Of a DNA stretch of 64,000 nucleotides, positions 1-8,229 are shown one piece after another (positions within the stretch are counted from its first letter, which is position 1; every line of letters begins with the position of its first letter). Below the pieces are notes generated by a model, which saw only the letters and a list, made by a program, of their open reading frames with translations, made no database searches and was not told where the DNA came from. The translations under genes were made by a program, and so were the position numbers. This stretch comes from Actinoplanes sp040639655. GTDB lineage: Bacteria > Actinomycetota > Actinomycetes > Mycobacteriales > Micromonosporaceae. The stretch is taken from NCBI RefSeq assembly GCF_040639655.1, contig NZ_JBFAAI010000003.1, positions 506,483-570,482 of the forward strand, read 5' to 3'.

Positions 1-2
1 AG

Positions 3-194
3 CCATTCCGGCAGGGCTTCCGGGACGGCCGCAAGGACGGCTGGCGCGAGGCCCGCAGCGAGTGCCTGAACCCGAACAGGGCACAGATGAGGCTGAAGAA
101 CCTGTACGAGAACCCGGAGACCGCCTACATGCGCGGGTACGGGGAAGGCTGGAAACGCGGCTACGCCGAGGGCTACGAGGAATTCTGCTACTGA
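3..194 (+). CDS. C-terminal end of an unrecognised Gly/Tyr/Arg-rich protein (5' truncated)
   Basis: Open frame entering from the left edge and ending at TGA 192-194; 63 residues are visible. The sequence shows two clusters in which glycine recurs about every four residues next to an aromatic residue (GFRDGRKDGW and GYGEGWKRGYAEGY), separated by a charged linker, and it ends in EEFCY. The frame has sensible codon choice and is followed at once by a strong hairpin, which supports a real gene end. I do not recognise a family; the Gly-aromatic periodicity could form a short amphipathic repeat. Confidence 0.6.
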   Translation, partial: PFRQGFRDGRKDGWREARSECLNPNRAQMRLKNLYENPETAYMRGYGEGWKRGYAEGYEEFCY

Positions 195-203
195 GTACGG
201 CAG

Positions 204-238
204 ACGTACCGGCCGGTCCACTGGGCCGGCCGGTACGT
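204..238. terminator. Bidirectional hairpin terminator
   Basis: A 16-bp stem (204-219 pairing with 223-238, one T:G wobble) with a 3-nt loop lies between two convergent genes, 10 nt after the left gene's stop and 5 nt from the acyl-CoA ligase stop. The position and symmetry suit a shared terminator. No T tract follows, as is usual in high-GC actinomycetes. Confidence 0.75.
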
Positions 239-242
239 CGCC

Positions 243-2069
243 TCAGCCGCCGTAGAGCGCGCTGATCTCGTCGGCGTATCGGTCCTGGATGATGCGGCGC
301 CGCAGCTTCAGCGTCGGGGTCAGCTCACCGGACTCCGGCGACCAGCCGTGGGGCAGGATCCGGAACGTCTTGACCTGCTCGGGGCGGGACAGCTTCGCGT
401 TGGCGGCGGCCACCGCACCCTCGATCTCGGCCCGCAGCACCGGCTCCCCGGCCAGTTCGGCGACGGTCGTCGCGGTCAGGCCCCGGGTCCGGGCCCACAG
501 TGCGGTGGTCTCCTCGTCCAGGACGATCAGGGCGGTGACGTACGGCCGCCGGTCACCCACCGCCACGGCCTGGGCGATCAGCGGGTGCGCCCGCAGCAGG
601 TTCTCGATCTGGGCGGGCGAGATGTTCTTCCCGCTCGAGTTGATGATGAGTTCCTTCTTGCGGTCGGTGATGGTCAGGAAACCGCCGGCGTCGAGCACGC
701 CGACGTCACCGGTGGCCAGCCAGCCGTCGGCGTCGGTGACCGGGTCGATCCCGCCGTCGGCGCGCAGGTAGCCGGCGCAGACCAGGGGCCCGCGCACGAG
801 GATCTCGCCGTCGGCGTCGACCTTGACCTCCATGCCGCCGTTGGGCCGGCCGACCGATCCGATACGGAAGTGCTCCGGCGTGTTGATCGTGGCCGTGCCG
901 GTGGTCTCGGTCATGCCCCACACCTCGAGCACGTCGATGCCGATACCGGCCAGGTCGAGCAGCACCTCGACGGGGATCGGCGCGGCACCGCTGCCGGCCC
1001 AGAGCAGGTTGTCCATGCCGAGCTGGGCGCGCAGCGGCTTGAGGATCCGCGCGTCCATGGCGGCGTGCCGGGCGGCGAGCTCCGCCGGGATCTCCTGACC
1101 GCTCTCCCGCAGCCGGTGGACCTCGGTGGCCACGGCCCGGGCCGCGTCGACGGCGGCCCGCACCGGCGGTTCGGCCGCGGCGAGCCGGGCTTGCACGCCG
1201 GCGGCCATCTTCTCCCAGATCCGGGGTACGCCGAAGAACGACACCGGACGCACCCGGACCAGTCCGGCGAGCAGCTGGGCCGGGTCGGGGCAGATGGTGA
1301 CGTGCCCGGCCCGGTACAGCGGGTTGTAGATCCCGAGCATCCGTTCGGCGATGTGCGCGAGCGGCAGGTACGCCAGGGTGCCGGCGTGATCCGGGGTGAC
1401 GATCGTGTTCTCCATGACGACGCACTGGTAGAGCACATTGTGGTGGGTGAGTACGACACCTTTGGGGTCGCCGGTGGTGCCGGAGGTGTACAGCAGGGTG
1501 ACCGGCTGCTCCGGTCGTACCTCACGCCAGGTCTTCTCGAAGGCTTCCGGGTCGGCCCGGTGTGCGGCCGTGCCGCGGGCGGCGACGTGCCGCAGGGAGA
1601 CCACCCGGCCGTCGTCGCCGCCGTCCCGGTCGACGACCACGACGTGCCGCAAGCCGGGCAGGCCGGCGATGATCGGTGACCATTTCCGCAGCGCCTCCTC
1701 GTTCTCCAGCACGACGATCCCGGCGTTGCTGTGCCGGGCCAGGTATCGCAGCTGGTCGGCGGAGAGGGTGGCGTAGACGGTGGACGGGATCGCACCGAGG
1801 CAGGCGGCGGCCAGATCGACCAGCCAGTGCTCGGGACGGCCGGACATCATGATCAGCAGGCGGTCGCCGGTGCCGAGCCCGAGATCGGCCAGACCGCGGG
1901 AGAGGACGGCCACCTCGTCGCGCACCTGTCGCCAGGTCAGCGTGTCCGCCGATCCGAGCAGGCTGAGGGCGGGCAGGTCGGGGAACTCGGTGGCGTTGCG
2001 GTGCAGCAGAGCGGGAGTCGTCAGTTCGCGAGCTGTGTCCGCGCATCGCTGCTCGAGGGCGGATTCCAT
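243..2069 (-). CDS. Long-chain fatty-acid--CoA ligase (FadD15-type AMP-forming synthetase)
   Basis: A 608-residue adenylate-forming enzyme, predicted to activate long-chain fatty acids with ATP and CoA in the cytoplasm or at the membrane face. The P-loop-like motif YTSGTTGDPKG lies near residues 194-204, the WGMTETT motif is near 385, and the hinge/ATP-binding segments GWLATGD and TDRKKELI lie near 450-475, with a C-terminal lysine region as in the family. Full length for this clade. ATG start with AGGAGG six nt upstream. It is divergent from fatty-acid genes further right and adjacent to a TetR gene, so it is probably part of a fatty-acid degradation or remodelling set. Substrate chain length is inferred only. 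Confidence 0.92.
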   Translation of the reverse strand: MESALEQRCADTARELTTPALLHRNATEFPDLPALSLLGSADTLTWRQVRDEVAVLSRGLADLGLGTGDRLLIMMSGRPEHWLVDLAAACLGAIPSTVYATLSADQLRYLARHSNAGIVVLENEEALRKWSPIIAGLPGLRHVVVVDRDGGDDGRVVSLRHVAARGTAAHRADPEAFEKTWREVRPEQPVTLLYTSGTTGDPKGVVLTHHNVLYQCVVMENTIVTPDHAGTLAYLPLAHIAERMLGIYNPLYRAGHVTICPDPAQLLAGLVRVRPVSFFGVPRIWEKMAAGVQARLAAAEPPVRAAVDAARAVATEVHRLRESGQEIPAELAARHAAMDARILKPLRAQLGMDNLLWAGSGAAPIPVEVLLDLAGIGIDVLEVWGMTETTGTATINTPEHFRIGSVGRPNGGMEVKVDADGEILVRGPLVCAGYLRADGGIDPVTDADGWLATGDVGVLDAGGFLTITDRKKELIINSSGKNISPAQIENLLRAHPLIAQAVAVGDRRPYVTALIVLDEETTALWARTRGLTATTVAELAGEPVLRAEIEGAVAAANAKLSRPEQVKTFRILPHGWSPESGELTPTLKLRRRIIQDRYADEISALYGG

Positions 2070-2114
2070 GAGCTGCCTCCTGGGGAGCCGCGGACGGGCG
2101 GGTATGGTGCGACG

Positions 2115-2130
2115 GTAAACGCGCGTTAAC
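2115..2130. promoter_or_regulatory. Candidate TetR operator upstream of the acyl-CoA ligase
   Basis: GTAAACGCGCGTTAAC is a near-perfect 16-bp palindrome (14 of 16 symmetric positions) about 45 nt upstream of the fadD start, between fadD and the adjacent two-domain TetR gene. Size and symmetry suit a TetR-family operator. The link to the neighbouring regulator is inference. Confidence 0.45.
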
Positions 2131-2178
2131 TTCCCGGGAAGGTACGAGGTGGATCCGGACTGACTTCCGTACCGATTG

Positions 2179-3384
2179 TCAGGCCCGGAGGACCGTCAGC
2201 ATCAATCGCGTCAGGTGCTGGTCCATACCGGATCGGCGATCGGAGCGAACCAGCCGGCTCAGGTCGGTGGCCAGGTTCAGGGCGGCGTGCACCAGCACCC
2301 GCGCCTCCGGAACGGCCAGCCCGGAACGCAGGCGGACGAGCAGACGTACCCACTCCTCAACGTGCAGACGCTGCACCTTGCGCAGCTCATGCCGGTCAGC
2401 CTCGGGCAGGTTGTTATTCTCGGCGAGGTAGACCGAGACCAGGGCACTGCGTTCGAAGGTCAGCTCCACGTAGGACCGCACCATCCGCTCCAGCGCGTCC
2501 GCATCGCCGTCGGCACCGGCCAGGGCGGCGGCGGTCGTCTCGGCGACCCGCTCGGTGGCCCGGTAGAAGGCGGCCGCCAGGATGTCGGCCTTGCCGGGAA
2601 AGTAACGATAGACACTTGATGCGTTGATCCCGGCGGCCCGGCCGATGTCCTCCACCCCCACCGCGTGGTAACCGTGCCGGTGGAACAGCTTGATCGACTC
2701 GGCCAGAAGGATCTCCCGGCGGGCCGTCATCCCCCTCACCGGCTCGGGTTCGGAGTGCCCGGTGGCGGGCAGCACCGGAGTGGCCGGCTCCTCGCTCAGC
2801 ATCGCCCAGGCGACCCGCCGCAGGATCACCTCGGCCCGCCCACGCGCGATCGCCGCCCGGTGCGTGCCCAGACTGCCGAAGACGCTGAGCGCCGCACGCA
2901 CCAGGGCATGCGCGTCCCGGCCGGACAACTCGGGACGCAACTCGCGCAGCGGGGCGGTCAGGCGTGCCGCCAGCGTGCCCAGCTCGGCCAGGAACTCCTC
3001 CCGGTGCTCCGGCTCCAGGTAGCGCCACTCCCACTGGTAGAGCCCGGCCACCCGGCGGTGCTCGACGGCCAACCGGGCCAGCACGGCGAGCAGTTCGTCC
3101 AGCCGCGCCCGCGGGTCGTCACGGCCGGACAGGTCGGTGGCGGCGCGTACCGCCTCGACGAGTTGACGGTTGGCGTGCACGAGCATCGCGTACTTGTTGG
3201 GGAAGTGCCGATAGATCGCCGGGCCGCTGATACCGACCGCGGTGGCGATCTCGTCCAGGCTGACACCGTGGTAACCGCGCTCGCAGAACATCTCCGCGGC
3301 GGCCAGGGCGAGCTGCGACTTCCGGTTCTTCGGCCGCTTGCGGGCCCCGGCTGGGGCCGGCTCACCGGCCGCGGCGATGCTCAT
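2179..3384 (-). CDS. TetR-type regulator with two complete TetR units in one chain
   Basis: 401 residues, about twice the usual TetR length. A first helix-turn-helix lies at about residues 21-70 (core VGISGPAIYRHFPNK) and a second at about 215-265 (core AGINASSVYRYFPGK), each followed by a helical ligand-binding-type segment. It is probably a fused tandem that acts as an internal pseudo-dimer controlling neighbouring acyl-CoA genes. The ATG at 3384 is chosen because the downstream residues match the family N-terminus and a TACGCT box sits 7 nt before it, suggesting a leaderless mRNA; an in-frame upstream start would add 20 atypical residues. The ligand may be an acyl-CoA, by context only. Confidence 0.85.
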   Translation of the reverse strand: MSIAAAGEPAPAGARKRPKNRKSQLALAAAEMFCERGYHGVSLDEIATAVGISGPAIYRHFPNKYAMLVHANRQLVEAVRAATDLSGRDDPRARLDELLAVLARLAVEHRRVAGLYQWEWRYLEPEHREEFLAELGTLAARLTAPLRELRPELSGRDAHALVRAALSVFGSLGTHRAAIARGRAEVILRRVAWAMLSEEPATPVLPATGHSEPEPVRGMTARREILLAESIKLFHRHGYHAVGVEDIGRAAGINASSVYRYFPGKADILAAAFYRATERVAETTAAALAGADGDADALERMVRSYVELTFERSALVSVYLAENNNLPEADRHELRKVQRLHVEEWVRLLVRLRSGLAVPEARVLVHAALNLATDLSRLVRSDRRSGMDQHLTRLMLTVLRA

Positions 3385-3391
3385 GACGAAC

Positions 3392-3397
3392 AGCGTA
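3392..3397 (-). promoter_or_regulatory. -10 box for a leaderless tetR transcript
   Basis: TACGCT on the minus strand ends 7 nt before the ATG at 3384. This matches the actinobacterial TANNNT -10 element at leaderless spacing. No clear -35 was found. Confidence 0.4.
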
Positions 3398-3498
3398 ACG
3401 GTGATCTGTGGTTCGCCCGACCTTCGTCTCCGTATCCTTGACACCTAGCGGAAACATCGGCAAAAGTTAGCCGCAATTCGCATCCAGGGGAGCAGTCG

Positions 3499-4713
3499 AT
3501 GACGACCGAGGCCTATCTGTACGACGCCGTGCGCACCCCGCGCGGCCGGGGGAAGAAGACCGGATCCCTGCACCAGGTGAAACCCGTCTCACTCGTGGTG
3601 GGACTGATCGACGAGCTGCGCCGGCGCTACCCGGGCGTCGACCCGGCCGACATCGAGGACGTGGTTCTCGGCGTCGTGTCCCCGATCGGCGACCAGGGCG
3701 CCGACCTCGCCAAGACCGCGGCGCTCGCCGCCGGCCTGCCCTACGAGACGGCCGGTGTCCAGCTCAACCGCTTCTGCGGCTCCGGGCTCGAGGCGGTCAA
3801 CATCGCGGCCCAGAAGATCCGCTCCGGCTGGGAGGACCTGGTCCTCGCCGGCGGCGTCGAGTCGATGTCACGGGTGCCGATGGGTTCCGACGGCGGCGCC
3901 TGGGCGATGGACCCGGACACCGCGCTCAACACCGACTTCGTACCGCAGGGGATCAGCGCCGACCTGATCGCCACGCTCGACGGCTACCGCCGCGAGGACG
4001 TCGACGCGTTCGCCGTCGGTTCCCAGCAGAAGGCCGCCAACGCCTGGAAGAACGGCTGGTTCGACCGCTCGGTGGTGCCGGTCCGTGACCGCAACGGCCT
4101 GCTGATCCTCGACCGCGACGAGCACATCCGCGCGGACAGCACCGTGGAGAGCCTGGGCAAGCTGCCCGCCTCCTTCGCGGTGATCGGCGACCAGGGCGGG
4201 TTCGACGCGGTGGCGCTGCAGAAGTACCACTGGGTCGAGAAGATCAACCACGTGCACAGCGCGGGCAACTCGTCCGGGATCGTGGACGGCGCGGCGCTGG
4301 TCATGATCGGCTCGGAGCGGGCCGGGCAGCGGGCCGGCCTCACCCCGCGCGCCCGGATCGTGGCGGCCGCGCTCAGCGGCGCCGACCCGACCATCATGCT
4401 GACCGGCCCGGCGCCGGCCGCCCGCAAGGCTCTCGACAAGGCCGGCCTCACCGTCGACGACCTCGACCTCGTCGAGATCAACGAGGCGTTCGCGGCCGTC
4501 GTCCTGCACTTCATCGAGGACATGAAGCTCGATCCGGAGAAGGTCAACGTCAACGGCGGCGCGATCGCCATGGGCCACCCGCTGGGCGCGACCGGCGCCA
4601 TGATCCTGGGCACCCTCGTCGACGAGCTCGAGCGGCGCGGCGGCCGGTACGGCCTGGCCACGCTCTGCATCGGCGGCGGCATGGGCATCGCCACCATCGT
4701 CGAACGGCTCTGA
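3499..4713 (+). CDS. fadA: Acetyl-CoA acyltransferase (thiolase, FadA-type)
   Basis: A 404-residue thiolase expected to cleave 3-ketoacyl-CoA with CoA in the last step of beta-oxidation. The acylated cysteine is Cys93 in RFCGSGLEAVN, the catalytic histidine His360 in GHPLGATGA, and the second cysteine Cys390 in CIGGGMG, so the active site is complete. ATG with AGGGGAG seven nt upstream. It lies 13 nt before the FadB-type gene in the same direction, so the two probably encode the beta and alpha parts of one trifunctional complex. A TTGACA at 3438-3443 may be the -35 element of their promoter, but no good -10 is visible. Confidence 0.93.
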   Translation: MTTEAYLYDAVRTPRGRGKKTGSLHQVKPVSLVVGLIDELRRRYPGVDPADIEDVVLGVVSPIGDQGADLAKTAALAAGLPYETAGVQLNRFCGSGLEAVNIAAQKIRSGWEDLVLAGGVESMSRVPMGSDGGAWAMDPDTALNTDFVPQGISADLIATLDGYRREDVDAFAVGSQQKAANAWKNGWFDRSVVPVRDRNGLLILDRDEHIRADSTVESLGKLPASFAVIGDQGGFDAVALQKYHWVEKINHVHSAGNSSGIVDGAALVMIGSERAGQRAGLTPRARIVAAALSGADPTIMLTGPAPAARKALDKAGLTVDDLDLVEINEAFAAVVLHFIEDMKLDPEKVNVNGGAIAMGHPLGATGAMILGTLVDELERRGGRYGLATLCIGGGMGIATIVERL

Positions 4714-4726
4714 GGGAGAAACTTCC

Positions 4727-6871
4727 ATGACCGACACCATCCGCTACGACCGCGGCGACGACGGCATCGTCGTGCTCACCCTCGACGACCCGGGCCGCGG
4801 TGCCAACACCATGAACGACGCCTACGTGGCGAGCATGGAGGCGACCGTCTCCCGGTTGGAGGCCGAACGCGACGAGATCACCGGCGTGATCATCACGTCG
4901 GCGAAGAACTCCTGGTTCGCCGGCGGCGACCTGGACCAGCTCGGCTCGGTGCCGGCCGACCGCGGGCAGGACGTGTTCGACCTGTCCACCAAGGTCAAGG
5001 GCCAGCTGCGCCGGCTGGAGACGCTCGGTAAGCCGGTCGTCGCCGCGATCAACGGCTCGGCCCTCGGCGGCGGCCTGGAACTGGCACTGGCCACCCACCG
5101 GCGGATCGCGCTGAACAACCCGAAGACCGAGATCGGCCTGCCCGAGGTCACCCTCGGCTTGCTTCCCGCCGGCGGTGGCGTGGTCCGTACGGTCCGGCTG
5201 CTCGGCCTGGCCACCGCACTGATGGAGGTGCTGCTCAAGGGCACCCGGCACCGCCTGCCGAAGGCGAAGCAGCTCGGCCTGGTCGACGAGATCGTGGACA
5301 CCCCGGAGCAGATGCTCGCCGCGGCCCGCGAATGGATCGCCGCCAACCCGGAGGCGGCCCAGCCGTGGGACACCAAGGGTTATCGGATCCCCGGTGGCAC
5401 GCCGTCCACACCCTCGCTTGCCGCGATGCTGCCGGCCTTCCCGGCCAACCTGCGCAAGCAGCTCAAGGGCGCGTCCTACCCGGCCCCGCGCAACATCCTG
5501 TCGGCCGCGGTCGAGGGCGCCCAGGTCGATGTGGACACCGCGTTCGTGATCGAGACGCGCTACTTCGTCGAGCTGGTCACCGGTCCGGTCGCCAAGAACA
5601 TGATCAAAGCGTTCTTCTTCGACCTGAACGAGGTCAGCCAGCGCGACATCGGCGAGGTGCCGCCGATCACCAAGGTCGCGGTGCTCGGCGCCGGCATGAT
5701 GGGCGCCGCCATCGCGTACGTCTGTGCCCGCTCGGGCCTGCCCACAGTGCTTCGCGACGTTTCGCTCGAGGGCGCGCAGCGCGGCAAGGGCTACTCGGAG
5801 AAGCTGGTCGCCAAGGACGTCGCGCGCGGCCGTATCGCACCGGAGAAGGGTCAGGCCCTGCTCGACCTGATCACCGCGACCGACCAGGTCGCCGATCTGG
5901 CCGGCGCCGATCTGGTGATCGAGGCCGTCTTCGAGGACCCGGCGCTCAAGCACAAGGTGTTCGCCGAGATCGAGGGCGTCGTCGCGCCGCACGCACTGCT
6001 CTGCTCCAACACCTCCACGCTGCCGATCACGCTGCTCGCCGAGGGCGTCAGCCGCCAGGCCGACTTCGTGGGCCTGCACTTCTTCTCCCCGGTCGACAAG
6101 ATGCCGCTGGTCGAGGTGATCAAGGGCGAGAAGACCGGCGACCCTGCGGTACGGCGTGCGCTCGACGTGGTGCGGCGGCTCCGCAAGACACCGATCGTGG
6201 TCAACGACAGCCGTGGATTCTTCACCAGCCGGGTGATCGGCACCTTCACCAACGAGGGCATCTCGATGCTCGCCGAGGGTGTCCCGCCGGCCAGCATCGA
6301 GCAGGCCAGCAGCCAGGCCGGTTACCCGGCGCCGGTGCTGCAGCTGATGGACGAGCTGACCCTCACCCTGCCCCGCAAGATCCGCAACGAGTACCGCGCC
6401 GCAGCCGAGGCCGCCGGCCGGACCTGGGAGGCGCACCCGGCCGACCAGATCATCGACCGGATGGTCGACGAGTTCGGGCGTCCGGGCCGCTCCGGCGGAG
6501 CCGGCTTCTACGAGTACGCCGACGGCAAGCGCACCGGGCTCTGGCCGGGTCTGTCCGCGTTCGCCAGGCCGGACGTGTCGATCCCGTTCGAGGACCTCAA
6601 GGAGCGGCTGCTCTTCATCGAGGCGATCGAGTCCGTGAAGTGCCTCGACGAGGGCGTGCTGACGTCGGTCGCCGAGGCCAACATCGGCTCCATCCTCGGC
6701 ATCGGCTACCCCGGCTGGACCGGTGGCGTGCTGCAGTACATCAACCAGTACGAAGGCGGCCTGCCCGGCTTCGTGGCGCGGGCCCGCCAGCTGGCCGAGC
6801 GCTACGGTGACCGGTTCACCCCGCCGCCGCTGCTGCTCGCCAAAGCGGATGCCGGCGAGCAGTTCGCCTGA
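4727..6871 (+). CDS. fadB: Multifunctional enoyl-CoA hydratase / 3-hydroxyacyl-CoA dehydrogenase (FadB-type)
   Basis: 714 residues. An N-terminal crotonase domain (about 1-190, oxyanion segment GGGLELALA and EIGLPEVTLGLLPAGGG) is followed by an NAD-binding Rossmann domain starting near 316 (VLGAGMMGAAIA), a dehydrogenase active region with LHFFSPVDKMPLVEV near 450, and C-terminal 3HCDH domains. It converts enoyl-CoA to 3-ketoacyl-CoA, feeding the upstream thiolase. GGGAG lies ahead of the ATG. Length and domain order match FadB/FadJ alpha subunits. The gene is followed by a paired-hairpin repeat. Confidence 0.94.
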   Translation: MTDTIRYDRGDDGIVVLTLDDPGRGANTMNDAYVASMEATVSRLEAERDEITGVIITSAKNSWFAGGDLDQLGSVPADRGQDVFDLSTKVKGQLRRLETLGKPVVAAINGSALGGGLELALATHRRIALNNPKTEIGLPEVTLGLLPAGGGVVRTVRLLGLATALMEVLLKGTRHRLPKAKQLGLVDEIVDTPEQMLAAAREWIAANPEAAQPWDTKGYRIPGGTPSTPSLAAMLPAFPANLRKQLKGASYPAPRNILSAAVEGAQVDVDTAFVIETRYFVELVTGPVAKNMIKAFFFDLNEVSQRDIGEVPPITKVAVLGAGMMGAAIAYVCARSGLPTVLRDVSLEGAQRGKGYSEKLVAKDVARGRIAPEKGQALLDLITATDQVADLAGADLVIEAVFEDPALKHKVFAEIEGVVAPHALLCSNTSTLPITLLAEGVSRQADFVGLHFFSPVDKMPLVEVIKGEKTGDPAVRRALDVVRRLRKTPIVVNDSRGFFTSRVIGTFTNEGISMLAEGVPPASIEQASSQAGYPAPVLQLMDELTLTLPRKIRNEYRAAAEAAGRTWEAHPADQIIDRMVDEFGRPGRSGGAGFYEYADGKRTGLWPGLSAFARPDVSIPFEDLKERLLFIEAIESVKCLDEGVLTSVAEANIGSILGIGYPGWTGGVLQYINQYEGGLPGFVARARQLAERYGDRFTPPPLLLAKADAGEQFA

Positions 6872-6880
6872 ACCCCCAGC

Positions 6881-7001
6881 TGGGCGCTACCGCTGTCCCA
6901 GCTGCGCTGAGACAGCGGTGCCGCCCAGCCGCCTCACCCCCGGCTGTCGGACACCGCTGTCTCCCGGCGCGGGAGACAGCGATAGCGCACAGCCGGGGGT
7001 G
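6881..7001. repeat. Paired long hairpins, copy A of a dispersed repeat
   Basis: Two adjacent hairpins follow fadB. Hairpin 1 has the core CCGCTGTC (6890-6897) / GACAGCGG (6911-6918), with inner CAG/CTG pairing and an outer arm TGGGCG (6881-6886) / CGCCCA (6922-6927). Hairpin 2 has an 11-bp perfect core (6955-6965 / 6971-6981, loop GGCGC) inside a 13-bp perfect outer arm (6935-6947 / 6989-7001). The same GCTGTCTC/GAGACAGC core recurs in two hairpins at 19827-19921. It may terminate transcription of fadAB. The outer-plus-inner design exceeds a simple terminator. Confidence 0.8.
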
Positions 7002-7109
7002 GACGAGGCGTGACCTGCACCGATTCCTTCATCCGGCAACTCCCGGTCGGACACCCGGCCGATGCATGACAGATGATCTCCGGGCTACCGTCCATCCCGG
7101 AGGTTGATC

Positions 7110-7796
7110 ATGAATATCGACGCGGAGTTACCCGGCGTCCCGGTGGAGGAGCCGTGGGCACCCGCGGTACGCGCATTACTGCGACATCTGGAGAGGTCGG
7201 GCTTCGACGGCGCGCCGCCGGTCGACGGCGACCCGGCCGCCGCGGCACACCCCTGGCCCGCGTGGGCCCGCGAGGACGACACCCTCTGGCAGGTCGCCCA
7301 GTGGCTGCGCGAGTACCACGAGGCCGTCGCCGACTTCGTGCCGCCCGCCGGCGCGGTCTGGCGCAAGGGCGGCGTCTGGGAACCCGGCCTCATCATCGGG
7401 CACAACGACGCGGCGCCGTACAACGCGACCCGCGCCGGCCGCCGCCTCACCGGATTCGTCGGCTGGGACTTCGCCGGCCCGGTCAGCCGCGACGCCGACC
7501 TCGCGTTCACCGCCTTCGCCTGGGTGCCGCTCACCGCCTGCACCGACGCCACCGCGGAGGGCTGGACCGACCTCACCGGCCGGCCCCGCCGCCTGCGGAT
7601 GCTGCTCGACGCGTACGGCTGGCGCGGCACCGCCACCGGCATGATCCGCGAGGTCCGCGACCGGATCAGCGCCGCCATCCACGACATCCGCCGCCTGGCC
7701 ACCGACGGTGACCACGACTGCCGCGAGCTCATCCACTCCGGACTCGACCTGCGCCTCGCCGCCGCCGTCAAGGAGCTCGCCACCTTCCCCGCCTGA
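7110..7796 (+). CDS. Aminoglycoside-phosphotransferase-fold protein lacking the N-lobe
   Basis: 228 residues. The C-lobe kinase motifs are present: catalytic loop HNDAAPYN near residue 105 (His-x-Asp with downstream Asn) and a DFG-like aspartate in VGWDFAGP near 125. The usual N-lobe with its ATP-binding lysine is missing: only about 90 residues precede the catalytic loop, where full APH enzymes have about 180. ATG 7110 is chosen over TTG 7104 because GGAGG lies six nt upstream. It may be a decayed or non-ATP-binding relative; the substrate is unknown. The neighbouring truncated PIG-L gene suggests an eroding accessory zone. Confidence 0.75.
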   Translation: MNIDAELPGVPVEEPWAPAVRALLRHLERSGFDGAPPVDGDPAAAAHPWPAWAREDDTLWQVAQWLREYHEAVADFVPPAGAVWRKGGVWEPGLIIGHNDAAPYNATRAGRRLTGFVGWDFAGPVSRDADLAFTAFAWVPLTACTDATAEGWTDLTGRPRRLRMLLDAYGWRGTATGMIREVRDRISAAIHDIRRLATDGDHDCRELIHSGLDLRLAAAVKELATFPA

Positions 7797-7878
7797 CGAG
7801 CTCACGCCGTACGGCTCGCGGCAGGGGGTGACAGCAACCTGCAAGCGTGCGGCAAGCGGCCCCGCGCATCCTCGGCGC

Positions 7879-8229
7879 ATGAGAGAACACGACATCGCCG
7901 CGCTCGGGACCGTTCTCGGGGCATGGGCACATCCCGACGACGAGGCCTACCTGCCCGGCGGCCTGATGGCACTGGCCCGGGACGCCGGCTCGCGCATGGT
8001 CTGCGTGACCGCGACCCGCGGTGAGCACGGCACCGGCGACCCGGCGCTCCGGCCGCCCGACCGGCTCGCCGCGCGCCGCACCGCCGACTATTCCGCCTGG
8101 GTCGCCGGCGAGGCGTTCGTGAAGGCTGTCCCGGCCGGTCATCCACCGTGCGACCGCTGCCGGTGGGACCCGACCGAGGCACGCTGGCACTGCGCGGGAC
8201 CGGTGGAAGCGATTATGGTTGGCCGATGA
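7879..8229 (+). pseudogene. Truncated PIG-L (LmbE-like) deacetylase remnant
   Basis: The N-terminus is a good PIG-L start: GAWAHPDDEAYLPGG carries the zinc-binding AHPDDE motif, followed by CVTATRGEHG. Full members run about 230-280 residues and carry a second metal motif (HxxH). Here the recognisable part ends after about 70 residues and the frame closes at 116 with an unrelated Cys/His/Trp-rich tail. The last 4 nt overlap the next gene (ATGA), which appears to have its own promoter inside this tail. I therefore read it as a 3'-deleted remnant rather than a working N-acetyl-sugar deacetylase. Confidence 0.6.
8214..8219 (+). promoter_or_regulatory. -10 box for leaderless expression of the kinase-like gene
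   Basis: TATGGT lies 6 nt before ATG 8226, within the tail of the PIG-L remnant. This spacing fits a leaderless transcript and explains how the downstream gene survives the upstream truncation. Confidence 0.45.

Noticed and set aside
3438..3443. TTGACA upstream of fadA as a full promoter
   Set aside because: The -35 is perfect but no TANNNT at 16-18 nt is convincing, so no promoter feature is called.
4550..6436. Long open frame on the minus strand opposite fadB
   Set aside because: Its sequence is Arg/Gly/Asp/His-rich with no family features; it is an antisense shadow of a well-supported gene in high-GC DNA.
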